Shown: positions 8,921 through 18,268 of the stretch, piece by piece | Numbering within the stretch: the stretch's first letter is position 1 | Layout: each line of letters starts with the position of its first letter | Assembly: GCA_963821325.1 (NCBI GenBank) | Contig: CAWGDC010000006.1 | Span: forward strand, 682,001-746,000 | Direction: 5' to 3' | Length of the DNA stretch: 64,000 nt | Source of the DNA: PALSA-555 sp963821325 | Lineage (GTDB): Bacteria > Actinomycetota > Acidimicrobiia > IMCC26256 > PALSA-555 | The notes under the pieces: model-generated | Seen by the model: the letters and a program-made list of their open reading frames with translations, nothing else | The model's database searches: none | Told to the model about the DNA's origin: nothing | Made by a program: the position numbers and the translations under genes

Positions 8921-9451
8921 CTAGCGCCGGAGGGTCAGATAGCCTCCGAGCGCCAGCGCGGCGGACGCGACCGCTCCAGCGTAGATGCCGACGTCGCGCG
9001 TCTTGGTGATCACGATCTGGACGGCACCGAGCCCGCTGGCGTCGGGGATGCCGAACGTGCCGAGGGTGATGTTGGCGCCGACGGCCAGCTTGATGGCCAC
9101 GAGCAGAAACGCGAGCGTTCCCAGCGCGGTGAGCACCCGTCCCGGCGTGTCGGAGTCGGGCACGTCGAGCCCGGCGGTGCGAAAGCCGACATAGACCAGC
9201 ATCGACACGCCGAGGAGGACCGCGACGAGCGGCAGCGGGTAGCTCCAGGCGTTCCCCGTGACGTGGTACGGGCCCGTGGGCTCGCGGACGCCGTTCACCC
9301 GCAGCGTGGAGATTCGCCCTCCCAGCCAGTGCAGGAACGAGACGGCGAAGAGCGCGACGCCGCCGACGGCGATGAGCCGCTCTCCTGGTTCCAGCCGCTG
9401 CAACGCACGCCCCTGTCCTCGCCCGCGGGTCCGCCGGTGCGAGCCGACCAC
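8921..9451 (-). CDS. Four-helix membrane protein, unknown function
   Basis: 176 aa (a shorter start near LQRLEPGERL is possible). Helix 1 IAVGGVALFAVSFLHWLGG, a small exterior loop with TGNAWSYPLP, then three more helices. It shares helix order and key Trp/Gly positions with the 8345-8801 protein. The two genes lie head to tail with about 120 bp between. No enzymatic motif seen. Confidence 0.65.
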   Translation of the reverse strand: MVGSHRRTRGRGQGRALQRLEPGERLIAVGGVALFAVSFLHWLGGRISTLRVNGVREPTGPYHVTGNAWSYPLPLVAVLLGVSMLVYVGFRTAGLDVPDSDTPGRVLTALGTLAFLLVAIKLAVGANITLGTFGIPDASGLGAVQIVITKTRDVGIYAGAVASAALALGGYLTLRR

Positions 9452-9524
9452 GGTCGCCGCCGCGGCGCAAACCCGGACCGCGGGTGCGAGATTGGCGCGG
9501 CTCGGCCTCGGCTACGTTCGAGCC

Positions 9525-10089
9525 GTGCGGCGACTCGGGGTGCTGGCGTCCGGCACGGGGACGATCCTGCAGGCCATCCTCGACGCCGGGCTCCCCGTCG
9601 GGGTCGTCGTCGTCGACCGGCCCTGTGCCGCGACCGAGCGGGCGCTGGCCGCGGGGGCACCGGTCGAGCTCGTCGAGCGGACCTCGTTCGGACCCGACTT
9701 CGACCGGGTCGCGTACAGCCACCGGGTCGTCGACGCGCTCGAAGCGCCACGAGGTCGACCTCGTCGCCATGGCCGGCTTCGGCACCATCCTCGCCGAGCC
9801 GGTCCATGCGGCGTTCGGCGGGCAGATCGTGAACACCCATCCGGCGCTGCTGCCCGCGTTCAAGGGCTGGCACGCGGTCGAGGACGCGCTCGCCGCGGGC
9901 GTGAAGGTGACCGGCTGGACGGCGCACCTCGCCACGGTCGAGGTCGACGACGGCCCGATCCTCGCGCAGGAGGCCGTGCCCGTCTTCGCCGACGACACCG
10001 TCGACTCGCTGCACGAGCGCATCAAAGAGGTCGAGCGGCGCCGCTACCCCGAGGTGCTGCGAGCCCTGCTCGAAGGACGGACCCCATGA
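9525..10089 (+). CDS. purN: Phosphoribosylglycinamide formyltransferase (one frameshift)
   Basis: Third step of purine synthesis: transfers formyl from 10-formyl-THF to GAR. N-terminal LGVLASGTGTILQAIL is the GSGSN-type phosphate loop, here with T for N. The C-terminal part holds the folate site and catalytic residues (MAGFGTIL; VNTHPALLPAFKG; HLATVEVDDGPILAQEAVPV). The frame breaks at an extra A near 9742 (DALE then RHEVDLVAM), and the 565-nt span is 3n+1. The product would be 187 aa. The GTG start at 9525 precedes the conserved beta strand. Its stop overlaps the purH ATG (ATGA). Confidence 0.9.
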
Positions 10090-11598
10090 CCCGCCGGGCG
10101 CTGCTGTCGGTCTTCGACCGGACCGATCTCGCCCGCGTTCGCGACGGGGCTCCAGGCGCTCGGGTTCGAGCTCGTGGCGTCGGGTGGGACCGCGGCGGCG
10201 CTCGGCGACGCCGGGCTGCCGGTCACCACCGTCGAATTGCTGACCGGCGCCCCCGAGATGCTCGGCGGCCGGGTCAAGACCCTCCATCCCCGAGTGCACG
10301 GCGGGCTGCTCGCCGATCTCGGGAACCCGGACCACCGGGCCGACCTCGAGCGCCTCGGCGTCGAGCCGTTCGAGCTCGTGGTGAGCAACCTCTACCCGTT
10401 CACGACCCAGCCCGAGATCGAGATGATCGACATCGGCGGGCCGGCGATGGTGCGGGCCGCGGCGAAGAACCACGCGTGGGTCGGGGTCGTGACGAGCCCC
10501 GACCAGTACGACGCGGTGCTCGCCGAGCTGCAGGACCGTGATGGGCCGCTCTCGGACGAGACGCGCCGCCGGTTGGCGCGCGAGGCGTTCGCCCGCACCG
10601 CGGCGTACGACGCGGCGATCGTGGCGTGGCTCGAGGACGACGCGCTGCTCCCCGAGCACCTCGTCTTCGCCCTGGAGCGCACCGACGACGCGCTGCGCTA
10701 CGGCGAGAACCCGCATCAGGCCGCGGCGCGGTACCGGCTGGTCGGCACGACGTCGTGGTGGGACGCGGTCCGCCAGCACAGCGGCGTCGCGCTGTCCTAC
10801 CTGAACTTCTACGACACCGACGCGGCGTGGCGTCTCGTGCACGACCTCGGCACGCGCCCGGCGTGCGCCATCATCAAGCACGCCAACCCGTGCGGCGTCG
10901 CCGTCGCCGACACCCTCGCCGACGCGTACACCCGGGCGCTGGCCTGCGACGAGCAGTCCGCGTTCGGCGGGGTCGTCGCCGTCAACCGTCCGCTCGACGC
11001 CGCGACCGCCGAGGCGATGGTGTCCGGCCCCCAAGCCGACGTGGTGATCGCCCCCGCGTACGACGACGGGACCGTCGACGCGCTGATCGGCCGGCGCAGG
11101 AACACGCGCCTGCTCGAGGGCCCGCCCCCCGAGCCGACCGAGCCGCGACGTCCGCCAGCTCTCCGGCGGGTTCCTGATCCAGGAGCCGCACCGCTTCGTC
11201 GCCGGCCGCGACGACTGGCGGGTCGTCACGAAGGTCGCCCCGACCGACGCGCAGTGGCGCGACGCCGAGCTGGCCTGGCGGCTCTGCGGCCACGTGAAGT
11301 CGAACGCGATCGTGCTCGTCAAGGACGGTCAGGCGGTGGGGATCGGCGCCGGGCAGCAAAAGCGCGTCGACTCGGCCGACGATCGCGGCGCGCAAGGCCG
11401 CCGGCCGCGCGGCCGGGTGGGGCGTGCGCCAGCGACGCGTTCTACCCGTTCCCCGACGGGCTCGAGGCCGCCGCAGCCGCCGGCGTCGCGGTCGTCGTCC
11501 AGCCCGGCGGCGCGATGCGCGACGACGAGCTCACCCGCCGCGCCGACGAGCTCGGCCTCGCGATGGTGCTCACCGGCGAACGGCACTTCCTGCACTGA
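10086..11598 (+). CDS. purH: Bifunctional AICAR formyltransferase / IMP cyclohydrolase (four frameshifts)
   Basis: Catalyses the last two steps of IMP synthesis. The N-terminal cyclohydrolase (MTRRALLSVFDRT; ASGGTAAAL; GGRVKTLHPRVHGGLL; FELVVSNLYPF) and the C-terminal AICAR transformylase (RYGENPHQAA; CAIIKHANPCGVA with the catalytic Lys-His; SNAIVLVKDGQAVGIGAGQ; FYPFPDGLEAAA) are all present. The order is collinear, but the frame breaks at about 10135, 11147, 11378 and 11417, all as one-base insertions. Removing them gives 502 aa, near the normal length. A purine gene with four breaks is implausible as a natural state, so error is favoured. Stop and folD start overlap (TGATG). Confidence 0.92.
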
Positions 11599-12458
11599 TG
11601 CCCGCCCGACTCCTCCCCGGGGCGCCCGTGTCCGACGCGGTGTTCGCCGACCTCGCGCCCCGCATCCAGCGGCTCATCGACGCCGGACGTCCCCCCGGCC
11701 TCGCCACGATCCTCGTCGGCAACGAATCGGCCAGCGCGGGCTACATCCGCATGAAGCAGGACAAGGCGGCCGAGCTCGGGTTCACCTCCCCGCACGTGCA
11801 CCTCGGCGACGACGCCACCCAAGCCGAGCTCCTCGACGCCATCCATCGCTTCAACGACGACCCGGCCGTGCACGCCATGCTCGTCCAGCACCCCACCCCA
11901 CCCCAGATCGACTACGAGGCGGCGCTGCTGACGATCGACCCCGACAAGGACGTCGACGGCCTCCACCCGGTCAACATGGGCCGCCTCGCGCTCTCCATGC
12001 CCGGCCCGGTGCCCTGCACCCCCGCCGGCATCGAGGCGCTGCTCGCCCACTACGAGATCCCCGTCGCCGGACACGAGGTCTGCATCCTCGGCCGGGGCAC
12101 CACCCTCGGGCGGCCGCTGGCGCTGCTGCTCTCCCAGAAGCGCCCCACCGCCAACGCCGCCGTGACCGTCGTGCACACCGGCGTCCCCGACTGGCCCGCC
12201 TACACCCGCCGGGCCGAGATCGTCGTCGCCGCCGCCGGGGTGCCCGGGATCCTCCAGCCGGAGCACCTCACCCCAGGCACCGTCGTGGTCGGGGGCGGGG
12301 TCCGCTACGAGGGCCGCAAGCTGCTCCCCGACGTCGACGAGCGCTGCGAGGAGGTGGCCGGCGCCATCACCCCCCGGCTGGGTGGCGTCGGACCCACCAC
12401 GATCGCGATGCTGTTCCGCAACGCGGTGGAAGCCGCCGAGCGGAGCGGGGCACGATGA
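11598..12458 (+). CDS. folD: Methylenetetrahydrofolate dehydrogenase / methenyltetrahydrofolate cyclohydrolase
   Basis: 286 aa, intact. Supplies 10-formyl-THF to PurN and PurH, encoded just upstream. The active-site Tyr-x3-Lys is in YIRMKQDKA, the Gln and Asp are in VQHPTP and DKDVDGLHPVN, and PCTPAGIEALL precedes the NADP loop. Two motifs are off consensus: VQHPTPP replaces VQLPLP, and GRGTTLGRP replaces GRSxxVGxP. The essential Lys, Gln and Asp are kept, so activity is likely. Start overlaps the purH stop, and its own stop overlaps the next ATG (ATGA). Confidence 0.92.
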   Translation: MPARLLPGAPVSDAVFADLAPRIQRLIDAGRPPGLATILVGNESASAGYIRMKQDKAAELGFTSPHVHLGDDATQAELLDAIHRFNDDPAVHAMLVQHPTPPQIDYEAALLTIDPDKDVDGLHPVNMGRLALSMPGPVPCTPAGIEALLAHYEIPVAGHEVCILGRGTTLGRPLALLLSQKRPTANAAVTVVHTGVPDWPAYTRRAEIVVAAAGVPGILQPEHLTPGTVVVGGGVRYEGRKLLPDVDERCEEVAGAITPRLGGVGPTTIAMLFRNAVEAAERSGAR

Positions 12459-12670
12459 GCGTTGAACCGGTTGCTGAACACGAGAGCACCTGCCCGCTCT
12501 GCGGCGCCGCGACCGCGGGCGCGGCGCGCCGCTGCCCGTCGTGCGGCTGGTCGCTCGCCGGTGTCGACGGCCGGCCCGGTCCGTATTCTCGGGTCGCGCT
12601 GTGGTGGACTGGCGCGGGGTTCCTCGCCGTGTACCTCATCACGCTGGCGATCGTCGCCCTGGGGCACTGA
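12455..12670 (+). CDS. Small zinc-ribbon membrane protein
   Basis: 71 aa. Two Cys pairs (CPLCGAA and CPSCGW) about 15 residues apart form a zinc ribbon. One C-terminal membrane helix follows (WTGAGFLAVYLITLAIVAL). It overlaps the folD stop by four bases and ends 26 bp before icd, so it belongs to the purN-purH-folD-icd transcription unit. Unknown role. Confidence 0.7.
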   Translation: MSVEPVAEHESTCPLCGAATAGAARRCPSCGWSLAGVDGRPGPYSRVALWWTGAGFLAVYLITLAIVALGH

Positions 12671-12696
12671 CGGGCGAGGGGCAGGAGACACACCGG

Positions 12697-13899
12697 ATGG
12701 CCGAGAAGATCACGATGGTCGACGGCACGCTCACTGTGCCCGACGAACCCTTCATCCCCTTCATCGAGGGCGACGGCACCGGCGTCGACATCTGGCCCGC
12801 GGCGCAACGAGTCCTCGACGCCGCGGTCGAGCGCTGCTACGCCGGGAAGCGTCGCCTCGCGTGGGAAGAGGTCCTCGCCGGCGAGAAGGCGTTCAACGCC
12901 ACCGGCAGCTGGCTGCCCGACGAGACCGTCGACACCTTCCGCGACCGCCTCATCGGCATCAAGGGGCCGCTCACCACGCCCGTCGGCGGCGGGATCCGGT
13001 CCCTGAACGTCGCGTTGCGCCAGGTGCTCGACCTGTACGTGTGCCTGCGCCCCGTCCGCTGGTACCCCGGTGTGCCGTCCCCGGTGAAGCGCCCCGACCT
13101 CGTCGACATCGTCATCTTCCGTGAGAACACCGAGGACATCTACGCCGGGCTCGAGGTCGAAGAAGGCACCCCGGAGGCCCTGAAGCTCATCGCGACGCTC
13201 GACCGCGACCTGGGCTGGAAGATCCGACCGGACTCGGGGATCGGCATCAAGCCGGTGTCGATCACCGGCTCGAAGCGGCTGGTCCGGGCCGCGATCCAGT
13301 ACGCCATCGACCGTCACCGCACGAGCGTCACGCTCGTGCACAAGGGCAACATCCAGAAGTTCACCGAAGGCGCGTTCCGCAACTGGGGCTACGAGGTCAC
13401 CCGTGACGAGTTCGCCGACGTCGCCGTCACGTGGGACGACTGTCACGGCGACCCGGGCGACAAGATCCTCGTGAAGGACAACATCGCCGACATCACCCTC
13501 CAGCAGGTGCTCACCCGACCCGAGGACTTCGACGTCGTCGCGACGACGAACCTCAACGGCGACTACCTCTCCGACGCCCTCGCCGCGCAGGTCGGCGGGA
13601 TCGGCATCGCGCCGGGCGGCAACATCAACTACGTGACCGGGCACGGCATCTTCGAGGCGACGCACGGCACGGCGCCCAAGTACGCCGGGCAGGACAAGGT
13701 CAACCCGTCGTCGCTGCTGCTCTCCGGCGTGATGATGCTCGAGCACCTCGGCTGGCAGGAGCCCGCCGACCTCATCACGAAGGCGTTCGAGGCCACCATC
13801 GCCGACAAGGTGGTGACCTACGACTTCGCTCGGCTCATGGAGGGCGCACACGAGGTCAAGACCTCGCAGTTCGCGGACGCGATCATCGAGCACCTGTAG
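12697..13899 (+). CDS. icd: Isocitrate dehydrogenase, NADP-type
   Basis: 400 aa. Oxidative decarboxylation of isocitrate to 2-oxoglutarate in the TCA cycle. N-terminal FIPFIEGDGTGVDIW; the substrate-site run SLNVALRQVLDLYVCLRPVR (phospho-regulated Ser region plus Arg ligands); FRENTEDIYAGLE; catalytic Lys in VHKGNIQKFTEGAF; Asp metal ligands in GDYLSDALAAQVGG; and the nucleotide loop ATHGTAPKYAGQDKVNP. Homodimeric bacterial-type length. The ATG start at 12697 is preceded by GGAGA; the open frame to its left is not coding. Confidence 0.96.
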   Translation: MAEKITMVDGTLTVPDEPFIPFIEGDGTGVDIWPAAQRVLDAAVERCYAGKRRLAWEEVLAGEKAFNATGSWLPDETVDTFRDRLIGIKGPLTTPVGGGIRSLNVALRQVLDLYVCLRPVRWYPGVPSPVKRPDLVDIVIFRENTEDIYAGLEVEEGTPEALKLIATLDRDLGWKIRPDSGIGIKPVSITGSKRLVRAAIQYAIDRHRTSVTLVHKGNIQKFTEGAFRNWGYEVTRDEFADVAVTWDDCHGDPGDKILVKDNIADITLQQVLTRPEDFDVVATTNLNGDYLSDALAAQVGGIGIAPGGNINYVTGHGIFEATHGTAPKYAGQDKVNPSSLLLSGVMMLEHLGWQEPADLITKAFEATIADKVVTYDFARLMEGAHEVKTSQFADAIIEHL

Positions 13900-13947
13900 C
13901 CGCGGCGGTCACCCCCGGTCGTCCGCAGCCAGCCGTCGGAGGCGTGC

Positions 13948-14748
13948 GTGCTGCTCGCCGAGCTGAACATCCGTCACAGCCGCCGGCACATGCCGACCCG
14001 CCGGGTCGCGCTCGGCGACGCCTACCTGCCGCTCAGCGGGCCGGCGTGGGGGGCCGTCCTGCTCGCCGCCGTCACCGCCGAGCACGTCAACGGCCTCGAC
14101 GAGGAGCAGCTCGACTTGCTGCCCCGCCTCATCCACGACGCGGCCGACGGGCTCACCGTCCCCCGGATCGCGTTGCGGTACCGGCTGCAGACCGACAGCC
14201 ACGGGCTCGACCGGTCCCGGCACCGCATCGTGAGCGAGTCGGGCCTCCGGACCGATCCGGCCGTGGTCCTCGAGCTCGACCGGCACGGCGCGCCCGTCCC
14301 GCAGCTGCTCGGCGCGGTGCTCGCCGCCGCGGCGCTGCCCCCGTCGGCGCGCCGCATCGCGTTGCGCGCCGTCGAGGACGCGGTGCAGCGTCCCGTGCTG
14401 CCCGAGGGGCTCGTCGTGCGGCGCCTCTACGAGGGGGTGCCCGGGCTCCAGCCCTTCGCACCCCGCGCCGCCAACGGTGACGGGGACGCGGACGCCAGCG
14501 CCTGGCGGGGCGTGCCCGCGGAGCGGCGCTGGGCGATGGAGGTCCTCGGCCTCAAGGCCGGGATGGCCGTCGAGCGGCGCGACGTCCAGGCCCGCTTCCG
14601 TCGCCTCGTGATCCTCGCCCACCCCGACCACGGCGGCGCGCGGGCCGGCGCCGCCGAGCGGCTCGCCGAGCTGACCGACGCACGCGAGGTGCTCTTCGCC
14701 GTCACGTCCAAGACACCGGAGTCGGCGGGCGCGGGACGCACCGGGTAG
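13948..14748 (+). CDS. J-domain protein with unknown N-terminal region
   Basis: 266 aa. The last 70 residues form a J-domain: WAMEVLGLKAGMAVERRDVQ, then FRRLVILAHPDHGGA with the invariant HPD, and a final helix. This domain stimulates Hsp70 ATPase. The first 190 residues (LNIRHSRRHMPTRRVALGDA etc.) match nothing I recognise and contain no G/F or zinc region, so it is a specialised type III co-chaperone rather than DnaJ. It sits between icd and mdh and ends 12 bp before mdh. Confidence 0.7.
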   Translation: MLLAELNIRHSRRHMPTRRVALGDAYLPLSGPAWGAVLLAAVTAEHVNGLDEEQLDLLPRLIHDAADGLTVPRIALRYRLQTDSHGLDRSRHRIVSESGLRTDPAVVLELDRHGAPVPQLLGAVLAAAALPPSARRIALRAVEDAVQRPVLPEGLVVRRLYEGVPGLQPFAPRAANGDGDADASAWRGVPAERRWAMEVLGLKAGMAVERRDVQARFRRLVILAHPDHGGARAGAAERLAELTDAREVLFAVTSKTPESAGAGRTG

Positions 14749-14760
14749 GTTCCGGGCTCC

Positions 14761-15747
14761 ATGGCGACTCGCGCGGTGCACGTCACCGTCACCGGCGCCG
14801 CCGGCCAGATCGGGTACGCGCTCGTCCACCGGATCGCGGCCGGCGAGCTGCTCGGCCACGAGCAGCCGGTCGTGCTGCGCCTCCTCGAGATCGAGCCCGC
14901 CATGGGCGCCCTCGAAGGCGTCGTCATGGAGCTCGAGGACGGGGCGCACCCGCTCCTCGAGGGCATCGAAGCCACCGCCGACGTCGACCACGCGTTCACC
15001 GGCGCGTCCTGGTGCCTCCTCGTCGGGTCGGTGCCCCGCAAGGCCGGGATGGAGCGACGCGACCTGCTCTCGGTGAACGGCGGCATCTTCCAGCCCCAGG
15101 GTCGGGCCATCAACGAGCACGCCGCGAGCGACGTCCGGATCCTCGTCGTCGGCAACCCGTGCAACACCAACTGCCTCATCGCCCGCAGCAACGCCCCGGA
15201 CGTGCCCGACGACCGCTGGTTCGCGATGACCCGCCTCGACGAGAACCGCGCCAAGACCCAGCTCGCCAAGAAGGCCGGGGTCCCGACCCGGGCGGTGACG
15301 AACGTCGCGATCTGGGGCAACCACTCGGCCACCCAGTTCCCCGACTGGTTCCACGCCCGCATCGACGGCCAGCTCGTGCCCGAGGTGATCACCGACGACG
15401 ACTGGCTGCGCGGCGCGTTCCTCGAGACCGTGCAGAAGCGCGGCGCGGCGGTCATCGCGGCCCGCGGCGCCTCGTCGGCCGCGTCCGCCGCGCACGCCGC
15501 CCTCGAATCGGTGAACAGCATCTGGCGACCCACCCCGAAGGGGGACTGGCACTCGCTCGCCGTGGTCAGCCACGGCGAGTACGGCGTCCCCGAGGGTCTG
15601 CAGTGCGGCTACCCGGTGCGCAGCGACGGGTCCGACTGCCACGTCGTCGTCGGGATCGACCACGACGAGTTCGCGCTCGAGCGCATCCGGGCCTCGACCG
15701 ATGAGCTCGCGCAAGAGCGCGACGAGGTGCGCGACCTGCTCGGCTGA
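14761..15747 (+). CDS. mdh: Malate dehydrogenase
   Basis: 328 aa, the dimeric (cytosolic-like) MDH type. NAD loop VTGAAGQIGYALVHRIAAG, the substrate-loop Arg cluster in GSVPRKAGMERRDLL, then VGNPCNTNCLIA, MTRLDENRAKTQLA (substrate Arg, Asp) and the catalytic His in IWGNHSATQFPD. Converts malate and NAD to oxaloacetate. Together with icd, sucC and sucD, four TCA steps lie within 11 kb. The ATG directly follows the upstream J-protein gene. Confidence 0.96.
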   Translation: MATRAVHVTVTGAAGQIGYALVHRIAAGELLGHEQPVVLRLLEIEPAMGALEGVVMELEDGAHPLLEGIEATADVDHAFTGASWCLLVGSVPRKAGMERRDLLSVNGGIFQPQGRAINEHAASDVRILVVGNPCNTNCLIARSNAPDVPDDRWFAMTRLDENRAKTQLAKKAGVPTRAVTNVAIWGNHSATQFPDWFHARIDGQLVPEVITDDDWLRGAFLETVQKRGAAVIAARGASSAASAAHAALESVNSIWRPTPKGDWHSLAVVSHGEYGVPEGLQCGYPVRSDGSDCHVVVGIDHDEFALERIRASTDELAQERDEVRDLLG

Positions 15748-15788
15748 CCGTCCGCGCCTGCGTCGACGGGGCGCGCCACGATGAGGCG

Positions 15789-16502
15789 GTGACGCCCACC
15801 GAGCCCGAGGAGCACGGCCGGGGCCGCGACCGTGCGCTCGCGTTCAGCGACGGGGTGTTCGCCATCGCCGCGACGCTGCTCGTGCTGAACCTCAAGGCCC
15901 CGCACCTCACGGGATCCAATCTCGACCAGCAGCTGCGCCACGCGCTCGGCAAGGATGGCGGTGTCCTGGTCGGGTTCGTGATCAGCTTCTACGTGATCGC
16001 CCGGTACTGGATGGTCCACCACCGCCTGTCGCTGCAGCTGCGCCGCGTCGACGGCCGGTTCATCATCATCAACCTGGTGCTCCTGGCGTTCATCGTGTTC
16101 CTCCCGTTCCCGGCCGAGATCATCGGCCTGTACGGGAGCACGGTCACGGCGGTCGTCTTGTACTCCGTGACGATGGTGGCGATCGGGGTGCTGTCGTTGT
16201 CGCTGTGGGAGTACGCGACCCGGGCGCAGCTCATGGGGCCGGTCCCGGCCGACCTGGTGCGGGCGACCCGCACCCGCTCGCTGATCCCGATCACGGTGTT
16301 CGGCAGCTCGATCCCCCTCGCGTTCGTCAGCCCGTCGGCGGCGCAGGTGTGGTGGGCGCTGCTCGTGGCGTACCCGGTGTTCGAGAGAGGCTTCGTGATG
16401 CGTCGCCTCCGGCGCGCTGGTCCGCCGCGGGCACCGTCCACCCCCGCCGGTGATCCGGGCCCCGCCGGCACGCAACCCGACCCGGGCCCGTCCGCGACGT
16501 AG
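15789..16502 (+). CDS. TMEM175/DUF1211-family membrane protein (putative potassium channel)
   Basis: 237 aa from GTG 15789. The hallmark FSDGVFAIAATLLVLNLK is at residues 19-36, the filter-gate helix of the bacterial TMEM175 family. Five more hydrophobic segments follow (for example VLVGFVISFYVIARYW and FIIINLVLLAFIVFLPF), then a Pro/Gly-rich soluble tail. Characterised bacterial members form tetrameric K+-permeable channels. It is convergent with the pspA-like gene, 9 bp between stops. Confidence 0.82.
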   Translation: MTPTEPEEHGRGRDRALAFSDGVFAIAATLLVLNLKAPHLTGSNLDQQLRHALGKDGGVLVGFVISFYVIARYWMVHHRLSLQLRRVDGRFIIINLVLLAFIVFLPFPAEIIGLYGSTVTAVVLYSVTMVAIGVLSLSLWEYATRAQLMGPVPADLVRATRTRSLIPITVFGSSIPLAFVSPSAAQVWWALLVAYPVFERGFVMRRLRRAGPPRAPSTPAGDPGPAGTQPDPGPSAT

Positions 16503-16511
16503 GGCGCGTGG

Positions 16512-17270
16512 CTAGGCCGTGTCGCCCGGCGCGTTCAGCATCGGCGGGGCGCGCAGCCCGAGCTCGTTGCGCAGCGCGCCGAGGCGGGCCGCGGCCTCCG
16601 CGGTCATCTGCGCGTGCTCCACCTCGAGCATCTTGGTCTCGACGCTCGCCCCGCCGATCTCGGTCGCCGCCTGCGCACGCGCCAAACGCTTCTCGATCTT
16701 GGCGCGCACCTCGTCGAAGGTCGGCACGTCCTCACCGACGGACTCCGAGAGCTGACCCATCGCCTTGTTCATCTCTTCTTGCATCCGGGCCTGGTCGAGC
16801 TGGCTCAGCAGCGCCTGACGCTCCGCGAACTTCTTCTGCAACGCGGTCGAGTTCTGCACCACCGCAGCCTTGGCCTTCTCGGACGCCTGGCTGGTCTCGA
16901 GCAGCTGCCCGCGCAGCTGGGTGACCTGAGCTTCGAGGCTCACGATCTTGCTGGCGAACGCCTCAGCCGCCTGGTTGAACGAGATCGCCTTGTCGGCGTT
17001 CCCGGCCCGGGCCTCCTGGTCGCCGAGCAGCAGCGCCTGGCGGGCCGAGGCGTTCGCGCGCTCGAACTCCTCCATGGCCCGCTCGAGCTGGCGCTCGGTC
17101 TGCTTCTGGTTCGCGATGACGTTCGTGGCCTGCTCGAGAAGCCGTCGATGCTGGGCGCGGGCCTCGCGGATGGCCTGCTCCAGCTGCACCTTCGGGTCGG
17201 CGCTCTCCTCGAGGCGCATCCCGACCCGGGCGCCGAGGTACCGCCACCAGCGCTTCAGGGCGTCCCACAT
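16512..17270 (-). CDS. PspA/IM30 family protein
   Basis: 252 aa. Almost entirely alpha-helical coiled coil with the family opening (WRYLGARVGMRLEESADPKV then QLEQAIREARAQHRRLLEQA). Such proteins bind and protect the inner membrane under envelope stress. No pspBC or clgR-like partner is adjacent in the window. Start ATG is followed by the amphipathic helix MWDALKRWW that would contact the membrane. Confidence 0.85.
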   Translation of the reverse strand: MWDALKRWWRYLGARVGMRLEESADPKVQLEQAIREARAQHRRLLEQATNVIANQKQTERQLERAMEEFERANASARQALLLGDQEARAGNADKAISFNQAAEAFASKIVSLEAQVTQLRGQLLETSQASEKAKAAVVQNSTALQKKFAERQALLSQLDQARMQEEMNKAMGQLSESVGEDVPTFDEVRAKIEKRLARAQAATEIGGASVETKMLEVEHAQMTAEAAARLGALRNELGLRAPPMLNAPGDTA

Positions 17271-17317
17271 AGCCCTCCGAGCCTACGCCCCGCGCTCCCC
17301 GGCTCGGTGGCCGCGTG

Positions 17318-18257
17318 TCAGCACCGCGGCGCGGGCCAGCCCGGCGGGCCGTAGGTGTCGACCCACGACGCGACCGCGTCGATCACCCGGCCGGGGTTCT
17401 CGAGCTGGGGGGCGTGCCCGAGGTCGTCGAGGACCTCGAAGTCGACGTCGTGCGTCGCCGCGGCATGCCGCGCCGCGGCGAGGGGGACGAGCTCGTCGTC
17501 GGCTCCGTGGAGCAGCAGGGTGGGCCGGTGCGTGGCCGCGACGCCGAGATCCCGCTGCACACCGAACGCCAGGTAGGCGACGAGCGACCGGGCCGCCACG
17601 GCGTACGCCGGCGCCGCCTCGACCCAGCGGAGCCGTTCGGCGGTCAGCTCGATCATGCGGCGGCGCAGGTCGGCGTCGAGCGCCTCGGTGTGGCGCAGGC
17701 TCGCGGCGATCGAGAAGTCGACGAGCCGCTCCGCGCCGAGCGCGTCGCGCGCGCACCGCGATGACCCCGGCGCCGAGCGCCGGCACCGCGAGCGGCGCGA
17801 GCCACGCCATGCGCAGCCAGTCGCTCATCCCCGGACGCGGGTGGGGGACCGCGGGGTTGACGAGCACCAGGCCGCTGACGTGCTCGGGGTGCTCGGCGGT
17901 GACGCCGATGCCGATCGAGCCGCCCATCGAGTTCCCGACGACCAGTGACGGGCCGAGCCGGTCGAGGATGCGACGGACCAGCTGGCGCTGCCGGCCGAGC
18001 AGCGCCCGTCGGGCCGGGGCGCGCGTGCGCCCGAACCCGGCGAGGTCCACCGCGGTGACGACGGCGTCGAGGCGGTCCGCGAGCGGGGCGGCGAACGGCT
18101 CCCATGACAGCGTGTTCGCGCCGAGCCCGTGCAGGAGCAGCACCCGCCGGTCCGGGTCGCTGCTGGGCGCTCGCCACTCGACCGTGTGGACGGCGAGGCC
18201 GTCGGCGTCGAGGGTCCGCGCGGCGCCCGGCCGGGTGGGGGTGGCAGCGGCGCGCAT
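17318..18257 (-). CDS. Alpha/beta-fold hydrolase (one frameshift)
   Basis: About 312 aa after removing one base near 17750 (span 3n+1). Oxyanion segment LLLHGLGANTLSWEPF, nucleophile elbow GNSMGGSIG (Ser), and late catalytic Asp (LLLHGADDELVPL) and His (DDLGHAPQLE) on the second frame. All triad residues are therefore encoded. Substrate unknown; the pattern is that of lipase, esterase or haloperoxidase-type hydrolases. It is divergent from the 18269 gene with an 11-bp gap, so the promoters must overlap coding sequence. Confidence 0.8.
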
Positions 18258-18268
18258 CAGACGAGGCT

